Origin: JAUNSR01 sp036655355
Lineage (GTDB): Bacteria; Bacteroidota; Bacteroidia; Bacteroidales; JAUNSR01
Assembly: GCA_036655355.1 (NCBI GenBank)
Contig: JAVVQG010000019.1
Location: 1 to 40,896, forward strand
Reading direction: 5' to 3'
DNA: 40,896 bases
In this document: one piece after another, positions 1-6,217 of the stretch
Layout of the letters: each line of letters opens with the position of its first letter
How positions within the stretch are numbered: the stretch's first letter is position 1
Position numbers and translations under genes: made by a program
Notes under the pieces: model-generated
Databases searched by the model: none
Told to the model about the DNA's origin: nothing
What the model saw: the letters and a program-made list of their open reading frames with translations, nothing else

Positions 1-38
1 AGACGTTAGGAGTGATTTTTCCCAATCTCTCCCCCCAA

Positions 39-93
39 CTTTTACTGGTGAGCCCTATTTCGGCTCACCTGTAAGTCGGCTCACCCGTAAAAG
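39..93. repeat. Inverted-repeat cluster with two alternative hairpins
   Basis: A 16-bp inverted repeat with one mismatch pairs 39-54 with 78-93. The inner half of its left arm (GGTGAGCC, 47-54) can instead pair with a third copy of the arm (GGCTCACC, 62-69). Three copies of one 8-mer thus allow two mutually exclusive hairpins. There is no clear T-run, so it is not a plain terminator; it may be the 3' end of a gene lying outside the window or a small repeat element. Confidence 0.5.
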
Positions 94-387
94 GTGGCGA
101 TCGTTCCAAATTAGTTAAATTTGCATCCATACTAATTCAACTCCCTTATCTTAGGTTTTTGGAACTTCTTGCCAGCATTCTTCCCGAAGGAATCCTTGAT
201 AATTTTAAAAATTCACTGAAATGAGACGCTTCTAATTCAAATAAAGGCAAAACGTGACAGTCACGCACCTTTTATTCTCTTTCTATTTCACCCCATAATT
301 ATTTCCAATGGAAATTTGTTTAGTTCATTTCTTTATTCTTTCTTTGCAGTATACTTTCCAAAGGAATATTTTTCTAAAAACAAATAC
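94..387. other. Intergenic region, no gene seen
   Basis: I see no convincing gene here. TAAATTTG at 116-123 matches the Bacteroidota -7 consensus TAnnTTTG on the plus strand, but no good TTTG lies 19-21 bp upstream of it. At 253-265 there is a 13-nt perfect palindrome (CGTGAC-A-GTCACG) followed by a T-rich stretch, resembling a weak terminator. An in-frame TTG at 316 would lengthen the next gene, but its own ATG at 388 is preferred. Confidence 0.35.
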
Positions 388-603
388 ATGGATAATATGA
401 TAAAAGATAAATTCAAAAAATTCATTCGCACCAATTACCTTAGTCTGATTGGTGCTGCAACAGGAGCAATAGGCGGTTATCTGTATTTTTATTTTATCGG
501 ATGTGAATCTGGAAGTTGTGCAATCACTTCTAGTGCGAACATGAGCATTATTTGGGGAGCCCTCATTGGTTATTCTTTCTTAGGATTATTCGAAAAAAAA
601 TGA
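388..603 (+). CDS. DUF6132-like small membrane protein
   Basis: This is a 71-residue protein with a basic N-terminus, then two hydrophobic segments (about residues 16-33 and 48-66) joined by a short loop with the motif GCESGSCAITS. That loop, with its two cysteines and the preceding YLYFYFIG, is what I associate with the DUF6132 family of Bacteroidota inner-membrane proteins, whose function is unknown. I chose the ATG at 388: the frame stays open upstream to a TTG at 316, but the extra residues look like translated leader. The gene lies 104 bp upstream of thioredoxin on the same strand, which together with its paired cysteines suggests a redox or stress context. That link is inference. Confidence 0.6.
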   Translation: MDNMIKDKFKKFIRTNYLSLIGAATGAIGGYLYFYFIGCESGSCAITSSANMSIIWGALIGYSFLGLFEKK

Positions 604-707
604 GGCGTTAAATACATTCATTAAAGAATCGGAGACAAAATCTGTTTGTAAAACGCAGAAGAACTCAGAAACAGACACTATAAAGTATAAGAAACAAAAA
701 TTGAATT

Positions 708-1070
708 ATGAAAACAATTAATCTTACTAAAGAAGATTTTTTATCTAAAGTAGCTAATTACGAAGCAAATGCGGAAGAATGGAAATACCTAGGAAATAAA
801 CCGGCTCTCATTGATTTCTATGCATCTTGGTGCGGACCTTGCAAAAGTATTGCTCCAATACTAGATGAGTTAGCATTTGAATATGGTGATGAAATTTGTA
901 TTTACAAAATCGATACAGAGAAAGAGGAAGAACTGGCTGCAACTTTCGGAATTCGTTCTATCCCCACATTACTTTTTGTCCCGTTAGAAGGAACTCCACA
1001 AATGGCTCAAGGTGCAATGTCAAAATCATCCCTGAAAGAAGTCATAGACTCTGTACTTCTTAAAAAGTAA
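708..1070 (+). CDS. trxA: Thioredoxin
   Basis: This 120-residue protein has a full thioredoxin fold. The active site WCGPC lies at residues 41-45, followed by the alpha-2 helix and the conserved cis-proline motif (IRSIPTLLF, around residue 85). No signal peptide is present, so it should be cytoplasmic and act as a general disulfide reductase. The length is near the family norm, with about 15 extra N-terminal residues before the first strand. It may be co-transcribed with the upstream DUF6132-like gene. A hairpin terminator lies about 125 bp downstream. Bacteroidota genomes carry several thioredoxins, so the symbol describes the family more than strict orthology. Confidence 0.85.
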   Translation: MKTINLTKEDFLSKVANYEANAEEWKYLGNKPALIDFYASWCGPCKSIAPILDELAFEYGDEICIYKIDTEKEEELAATFGIRSIPTLLFVPLEGTPQMAQGAMSKSSLKEVIDSVLLKK

Positions 1071-1189
1071 TTCATTTACATGCAATTAGAAACACATTGT
1101 GGCGAATAATTATTCAATCACACAATCTGATTTCCATATCTTACAGGATATCAAGTAGTAAAAGAGAAGATAAGTACTCTTTATAATAA

Positions 1190-1242
1190 AAAAGAAAGGA
1201 TCGAAAAGCAAAATTTATAGTTTTTCGATCCTTCCTTTTTTA
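1190..1242. terminator. Bidirectional hairpin terminator between trxA and the YceI-like gene
   Basis: The arms AAGGATCGAAAA (1196-1207) and TTTTCGATCCTT (1222-1233) form a perfect 12-bp stem, flanked by A-rich sequence on the left and a T-run on the right. The stem can extend outward with one mismatch. It works for the plus strand (thioredoxin side) and the minus strand, and overlaps the stop codon of the YceI-like gene at 1240-1242. Confidence 0.85.
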
Positions 1243-1776
1243 TTTTGTTTTAGCAACTACAATGGCTTGTACATCAAAATTATCGGCTATAATATTTTCC
1301 TGTAATTTCTTGAATATATTCTTCGAGCCATGATTTATTCCCCATTTAGTTCGATCGACGATAATCTTATTCGATTCTACTCTGATTGAGTCTGCTGCCT
1401 CTGTATATTTTGCCTTAAAACTAATTTCATTGCGAACTCCCTTCATTGTAAGATAACCTGAGACGCCATAATACCCTGAGGTATCCGGAGTATGATCCAC
1501 TTTTTCTATTTCGAATTTGGCATCTGGGTATTTTACAACGTCAAAAAATTCTGTTCCCTTCAGATCCGTTTCTAATTTCTGTTTTAGAAATCCACTTAGA
1601 TCATTATCTGTGATCGTATCCATATCGAATTCAAACGATCCGCCTATGGGGATATTTTGATCATCAACTTCTATCGTTCCATTTTTAAAATGAAGGGTTC
1701 CGTCATGCTCTCCGCCGGGTTTAAAGGCATTCCATTTAATTATGGATTGAGAAACATCAATTATTAAAGTTACCAT
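1240..1776 (-). CDS. YceI-like lipocalin-fold protein
   Basis: The 178-residue product matches the YceI family: a beta-barrel that binds long hydrophobic (polyprenyl-like) ligands. Supporting features are WNAFKPGGEHDGTLHFKNG near the N-terminus, the FFDVVKYPDAKFE segment around residue 98, the GYLTMKGV motif around residue 128, and the late DRTKWGINHGSKN strand. Most YceI proteins are exported, but this one starts directly at the first strand (MVTLIIDVSQS) without a signal peptide, so it is probably cytoplasmic. It stands alone on the minus strand. A minus-strand -7-like sequence (TAATTTTG read on that strand) lies at 1894-1901. Its exact ligand cannot be told from sequence. Confidence 0.8.
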   Translation of the reverse strand: MVTLIIDVSQSIIKWNAFKPGGEHDGTLHFKNGTIEVDDQNIPIGGSFEFDMDTITDNDLSGFLKQKLETDLKGTEFFDVVKYPDAKFEIEKVDHTPDTSGYYGVSGYLTMKGVRNEISFKAKYTEAADSIRVESNKIIVDRTKWGINHGSKNIFKKLQENIIADNFDVQAIVVAKTK

Positions 1777-1967
1777 ACGTTTAATATCCGATTAAATTTG
1801 AAAAATCTGATTACAAACTCATCCAATAATTATAAAACGTCCGGCTCTGTTATAAGGTTCATATTTGAGTAATAGTACTTGAAACAAAAGAAACAAAATT
1901 AGATATAAGAAATTCAAACACTAACTCTGTTTAAATTGTTGTAAATAGAAAACTAATACAAACAATT

Positions 1968-2405
1968 ATGACTTTCTCAGATTCAATCACAACAATTTTG
2001 CATCCCATTACGGTCCATTTTCCAGTAGCACTCATTATTGTATCTGCTGCGTTGGCTATAATTTATGCATTTCGGAAACACGATCCACTATTAAACGGCA
2101 CCTTGCGACTTCTGGTTATTCTTGCTGCCATCAGTGCCTGGGTTGCGATCTTTACCGGATCTTTCACCAGTCAACTATCCGGCGAAGCCCATACCATCCG
2201 CGAAGTGCATCATACATTTGCAGGATGGACATCTTACATGATAAGCATTGCCGGAGCAGGATATTTGTTCTTTTCATTCTACAAAAAACACAATCTCCCG
2301 AAATGGCTTCAATGGACACCGTTCGTTTTTCTTCTTATTGCTGCCATCATGGTAAGTATAACCGGATATTATGGCGGTTACATCGTCTACAACATTCTTC
2401 TATAA
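1968..2405 (+). CDS. DUF2231-type four-helix membrane protein
   Basis: This 145-residue integral membrane protein has four hydrophobic helices, at about residues 10-34, 45-65, 85-105 and 114-142. The opening LHPITVHFPVALIIVSAAL is the hallmark of the DUF2231 family, where conserved histidines (HP and VHFP) have been suggested to bind haem; a further HH pair lies in the loop before helix 3. The role is not established. The gene is followed 51 bp downstream by a cation diffusion facilitator on the same strand, so the two may share a transcript. No Shine-Dalgarno sequence is seen, as is usual for the phylum. Confidence 0.75.
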   Translation: MTFSDSITTILHPITVHFPVALIIVSAALAIIYAFRKHDPLLNGTLRLLVILAAISAWVAIFTGSFTSQLSGEAHTIREVHHTFAGWTSYMISIAGAGYLFFSFYKKHNLPKWLQWTPFVFLLIAAIMVSITGYYGGYIVYNILL

Positions 2406-2456
2406 ACTGGTGTGAGTGAGAAAACAGGGTAAGAAAACAGGAAATGATTTGTGCGT

Positions 2457-3443
2457 ATGAAAGAAGAAAGCATCAAGTTTAAGGTACAGCAAAGTATCGT
2501 TATTGGCTCTGTTTTGTTAATGGCCGGCAAATTTATTGCTTTTTTCATTACAAACTCTGTTGGTATCCTTACGGACGCCACGGAGAGTATAGTGAATGTA
2601 ACAGCGGGGTTCATTTCGCTGTACAGTATCTATGTTTCCAATAAGCCCCGAGATTACACACATCCTTTCGGACACGGTAAAATAGAACTTATCTCTGCCT
2701 CTATAGAAGCTTTGATGATTCTTGCAGCAGGAGGAATTATTATTTATGAAGGAATTCGTCGTTTATTCGAACCACAACTCATCGACAAACTTGACGTAGG
2801 TATCCTTATTATTGCCGCAGCTGGCATTATTAACTGGATTATGGGATCCTATTGCATCAAGGTGGGTAAAAAATATGATTCTATTGCATTAATTGCAAGC
2901 GGACGACATCTTCATTCGGACGTTTATTCAACCATCGGACTCGTAGTAGGGTTGATCATCCTTTATATAACAAAGATTCCATGGATTGATAGTGCTCTCG
3001 CTATACTTTTTGGTGCGATCATCATGTACACGGGAATAGATATCCTTCGAAATACGACTGCCAATCTGATGGACAAAGTTGATGAAGATGTCTTGAGTAC
3101 TATTTATAAATGCATCGTGTCTAATCGTGCGGAGGATTGGATTGATATTCACAACATGAAGGTGTTGAAATATGGGAGCTATTACTCTTTAGAATGCGAC
3201 CTAACGCTACCCTGGTATTATACCATCCGCGAAGGCCATGAAGCATCAGTCAGATTAGCCCGGATCATAAAATCAGAATATCCGGATAAAATCCGAGTCA
3301 GTATCCACAACGACTCCTGTTTTCCTAAAAAAGATTGCAAGGGCTGTCTTTTGAGTTTTTGCCCAAAAAGAGAATTTCCTTTTGAGAAATCCACCCCACT
3401 AACATTCGAAAACATGGTAGAAAATGCTGATTCGCTTTGTTAA
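2457..3443 (+). CDS. Cation diffusion facilitator family transporter
   Basis: This 328-residue inner-membrane divalent-metal/proton antiporter has six predicted helices and a C-terminal ferredoxin-like cytoplasmic domain. The family motif around residues 66-77 (DYTHPFGHGKIE) is intact. The transmembrane metal site has H151-x3-D155 in helix 5, but helix 2 gives E43-x3-N47 instead of the H/D-x3-D of Zn or Fe/Mn exporters, so the metal cannot be inferred. The C-terminus adds a cysteine cluster (C-x5-C-x2-C-x4-C) that may bind metal. I use the ATG at 2457; a GTG two codons upstream (2451) is also open. Related Bacteroidota proteins are annotated only as CDF family. Confidence 0.88.
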   Translation: MKEESIKFKVQQSIVIGSVLLMAGKFIAFFITNSVGILTDATESIVNVTAGFISLYSIYVSNKPRDYTHPFGHGKIELISASIEALMILAAGGIIIYEGIRRLFEPQLIDKLDVGILIIAAAGIINWIMGSYCIKVGKKYDSIALIASGRHLHSDVYSTIGLVVGLIILYITKIPWIDSALAILFGAIIMYTGIDILRNTTANLMDKVDEDVLSTIYKCIVSNRAEDWIDIHNMKVLKYGSYYSLECDLTLPWYYTIREGHEASVRLARIIKSEYPDKIRVSIHNDSCFPKKDCKGCLLSFCPKREFPFEKSTPLTFENMVENADSLC

Positions 3444-3538
3444 TACAGCTGTTGAGTAATAATCACATTGTTATTTGGACATAAGTTACAGAAAGTTCCT
3501 TTTTATCCCATACCTTTAGCTGCTTAAAGAATTGATTT

Positions 3539-4399
3539 ATGACAGACAAGATAGAAAGAGCTTCAGAGGCAGAAATATTTGAACAAAACAATTTCGCTAG
3601 GCATGATTTTGGAGGATATTCACCTGCTGAAATGTGTGCTATCGTTTATGAACCGTTTCAAGAAAAATCTCCGATACAGCTAAAATCGCTACATGCGGAC
3701 GATTATACAGCCATCCCGATTTTTAATATTGCTAAATATATTATCGAGTACATACATACCAATAAATATGTCTTATTAACCGAAAACGGAGAGTTTGAAC
3801 CAGCTTTCGAAAAACAGATTCTTGAGCAGCGATTTTACCCTTTTTGTTTATTAGAAGATGCAGAAAACACAGAAGATGAGTTTCACGAGTATCAAATCAT
3901 TACAATTGCACGTATTTTGTTGATTCTTGCCAAGATTACAAAGAAAAGAGGAGGAAAGCTAACTTTGACACCTCAAGGAGAGTTGCTCATGAATGATAAT
4001 GAACGACTTCTAAGATCATTGCTCTATAAATTCGGTTACGATTACAACTGGGGCTATACCGATGATTTTCCAAACGGGGAAATCGGCAAATTCGGATATG
4101 GGTTCAGCATTTATATGCTTCATAGATACGGTGATACAAAAAGAGACGATTCTTTTTACATGACCAAATATTTCAATGCTTTTCCGGATTTATTGAGTGG
4201 TGCCCATACAAAAATGCCTTACCCGAGGACTGATGAGATAGAATCTTGCTATAGCAAACGTACTTTTAATCGTTTCATGAGCTTATTCGGATTGATCGAG
4301 ATGGAGCCCGACACAGGTTTTGACATCAATAATATTGAAAAGAGTGAGTTGCTGGATAAGATGTTTTACTTCATTCCCCATACAATTTTCCGCGATTGA
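3539..4399 (+). CDS. Conserved hypothetical protein, 286 residues
   Basis: I do not recognise a defined domain. The protein is soluble, acidic and rich in aromatic residues, with no signal peptide or membrane segment. It contains the segment SPAEMCAIVYEPF (residue 28 on), a middle region ending in KLTLTPQGELLM that resembles a winged-helix wing, and a C-terminal stretch with GYGFSIYMLHRYGD, FNAFPDLL and CYSKRTFNRFMSLFGLIE. I recall the same order of motifs in Bacteroidota proteins, sometimes next to or fused with plasmid pRiA4b ORF-3-like domains, but without an assigned function. It stands alone between the CDF transporter and a lipoprotein gene. No function is proposed. Confidence 0.6.
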   Translation: MTDKIERASEAEIFEQNNFARHDFGGYSPAEMCAIVYEPFQEKSPIQLKSLHADDYTAIPIFNIAKYIIEYIHTNKYVLLTENGEFEPAFEKQILEQRFYPFCLLEDAENTEDEFHEYQIITIARILLILAKITKKRGGKLTLTPQGELLMNDNERLLRSLLYKFGYDYNWGYTDDFPNGEIGKFGYGFSIYMLHRYGDTKRDDSFYMTKYFNAFPDLLSGAHTKMPYPRTDEIESCYSKRTFNRFMSLFGLIEMEPDTGFDINNIEKSELLDKMFYFIPHTIFRD

Positions 4400-4470
4400 G
4401 ATTTATTGCAAACAACTTTCCCATTCAGTGTGTTTAAAGGATACAAGCAATTAAATTACACATCAAAATT

Positions 4471-5094
4471 ATGAATGCGAAACTAACGTATCTGTTTTTG
4501 GGCGCTGCTATGCTCGCCTCTTGTAGTGGTAATAGTAAAAAAGAGGAAAGTCCCGCTACCGCTCCCACTCCTACTCAGTCAACAGTTCCCAATCCATCGG
4601 ATAACAAAGCGGCTAATGTAGAAATCCTATCAATGAACAATATTGTTTTTGAGATATCAACCAATGGCGACATCCTCACGATTCAACCACAAGGATTAAG
4701 TGTCGACAACCAAAAAGTAACGAAAGATATTAAAGGGTATTCAGTTGAAGGTGCAGAAATAGGCGACCTAAATGGCGATAACTACCCCGATTTGTTCGTT
4801 TATCTTGAATCTGACACAGATGAAGATTATGGTAAGGTGATTGGCTATTCGGTAAACAACGGAAAATCGATGAGCGAAATATACATGCCGGAATTATCCG
4901 ATAACCAGGAAGCCAGCAAAGGATATATGGGACATGACCGATTTGCCATTGTTGACTCCTCGTTGGTTCGGACATTCCCCATCTGCGAAGGCATTGAAAA
5001 GAAAGATTCGGGTAAAAACAGAAAAATCATCTATCGTTTAGAAGAGGGCGAAGCAAGTCGTCAACTAGCCATCCGTGCCATCGAAGAAGATTGA
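4471..5094 (+). CDS. Lipoprotein with a PliI/FG-GAP-like domain
   Basis: The 207-residue product begins with a lipoprotein signal peptide whose lipobox is LASC (Cys18). A low-complexity Ser/Pro/Thr linker follows to about residue 45. The C-terminal domain (about 48-207) contains a calcium-loop-like motif, GDLNGDNYPDLFVYL, which occurs in FG-GAP/VCBS repeats and also in PliI-type periplasmic lysozyme inhibitors. The size and single motif make the PliI-like fold attractive, but I cannot separate the two by eye. It should be anchored in an outer or inner membrane leaflet facing the periplasm. A strong terminator lies just after the gene. Confidence 0.65.
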   Translation: MNAKLTYLFLGAAMLASCSGNSKKEESPATAPTPTQSTVPNPSDNKAANVEILSMNNIVFEISTNGDILTIQPQGLSVDNQKVTKDIKGYSVEGAEIGDLNGDNYPDLFVYLESDTDEDYGKVIGYSVNNGKSMSEIYMPELSDNQEASKGYMGHDRFAIVDSSLVRTFPICEGIEKKDSGKNRKIIYRLEEGEASRQLAIRAIEED

Positions 5095-5110
5095 AAAAGT
5101 TCATAGCTAA

Positions 5111-5155
5111 AAAGAAACGAGGCTCTGCAAATGATTTGCAAAGCCTCGTTTCTTT
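5111..5155. terminator. Bidirectional terminator between convergent genes
   Basis: A long hairpin pairs AAAGAAACGAGGC (5111-5123) with GCCTCGTTTCTTT (5143-5155), and an inner TGCAAA-TGA-TTTGCA extends it. It is flanked by A-rich and T-rich sequence, as expected for termination from both sides of the convergent 4471-5094 and 5192-6007 genes. Confidence 0.9.
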
Positions 5156-5191
5156 TGTCTTTAGCACTTATCATCGATCTACCCAACAATC

Positions 5192-6007
5192 TTATGGATT
5201 TGTAAATCCGTAAACATCAGATCTACTTCGCAATAACAACTGATAGGAGTTGAAATAAGATAGTATACCTATTACATTTCCTTTTCCAGCAGGAAGCGTA
5301 TCAGTAGCAAAATCACTAAAATTACTATTACGAACCGCTAATTTATTTCCATCAGCATCGACGATATAACGTGTAGCGGAAGATGAAGCATTCGCAAAAG
5401 TAAGCGTTCCTCCCCCTTCAAATGTCACGTCCTTGAATTCCACCAGTTGACTCTGATATTGCATCAGCCCGGCGTTTGTTGTAGGAAGAGAAGCTATCGT
5501 TACTTGCAGGGTATCGAAATTATTCCCGGGCAGACCATTCAATTGTGTAGCTTTTTCAAATGCAGCTAAAGGCATGAATGTTGTTTCTTGTTTTCCGCCC
5601 GAAGCCGGATAACCCATTTGCTGAAGTTTAGCATATTTTCCAATGTATAAACCGGTACAATTAATTACCAATTCTTGACCGACCCTATAATTGGTATATA
5701 GTCCAGAAGAATTGATGGCAATCGTCAATGCCGCCGTCGCATCCTGAATGATTAGGTTCTTATAAATATTACCACTTACATCATTTCCGATTACAGTTCC
5801 TTTAATAATGTAGTCTTCACCATCAGGTCTTAACGTAATCGTATCCAGGTTCGCCTGAAAAGCGGTTTTTAGGTCTAAAATTGTGGTGTTGGCATCTATT
5901 GAAGACTCCGGAATATCCAATGGAGGAACATCGTAGTCATCGTTACAACCTCCCATTATCAGGGTTGAGGCAGTGAAAAGCGTTGCTAAATATTTTATTG
6001 CTTTCAT
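5192..6007 (-). CDS. DUF5689-type OB-fold lipoprotein partnered with a TonB receptor
   Basis: This 271-residue protein has a lipoprotein signal with lipobox IMGGC (Cys21). After a short linker it contains the segments IKGTVIGNDVSGNIYKNLIIQD, VGQELVINCTGLYIGKY and LVEFKDVTF, which match the OB-fold nucleic-acid-binding-like DUF5689 domain of Bacteroidota surface lipoproteins. It lies directly downstream of a TonB-dependent receptor gene on the same strand, so the two probably form a receptor/lipoprotein pair. The ligand is unknown. Its start codon sits exactly at the 3' edge of a duplicated 96-bp element that fills most of the gap between the two genes. Confidence 0.8.
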   Translation of the reverse strand: MKAIKYLATLFTASTLIMGGCNDDYDVPPLDIPESSIDANTTILDLKTAFQANLDTITLRPDGEDYIIKGTVIGNDVSGNIYKNLIIQDATAALTIAINSSGLYTNYRVGQELVINCTGLYIGKYAKLQQMGYPASGGKQETTFMPLAAFEKATQLNGLPGNNFDTLQVTIASLPTTNAGLMQYQSQLVEFKDVTFEGGGTLTFANASSSATRYIVDADGNKLAVRNSNFSDFATDTLPAGKGNVIGILSYFNSYQLLLRSRSDVYGFTNP

Positions 6008-6206
6008 TTGTATATCGTTTAATTTTTAACATTAAGGTCAAATGCGCCATCAATATACCTTTAATCAGGTTTCTCGATTTTGGGTGAGTTATGGCGATTT
6101 CATTTGTATATCGTTTAATTTTTAACATTAAGGTCAAATGCGCCATCAATATACCTTTAATCAGGTTTCTCGATTTTGGGTGGGTTATGGCGATCTCATT
6201 TGTATA
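6005..6206 (-). repeat. Tandem 96-bp structured intercistronic element (two copies plus a 10-bp start of a third)
   Basis: Two nearly identical 96-bp units lie head to tail at 6005-6100 and 6101-6196, differing at two positions, and the first 10 bp recur at 6197-6206. Each unit carries an imperfect hairpin, AAATGCGCCAT with ATGGCGATTT (one bulged G), enclosing a small ACC/GGT stem. A diverged copy lies at 26257-26351. Read on the minus strand, each unit starts near the upstream gene's stop and ends in ATG-AAA; in the first unit that ATG is the start codon of the DUF5689 gene. Confidence 0.85.
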
Positions 6207-6217
6207 TAAATCTTATC

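Noticed and set aside
6005..6206. Tandem units considered as a CRISPR-like array
   Set aside because: The units are contiguous 96-bp duplicates with no variable spacers, and no cas gene is present.
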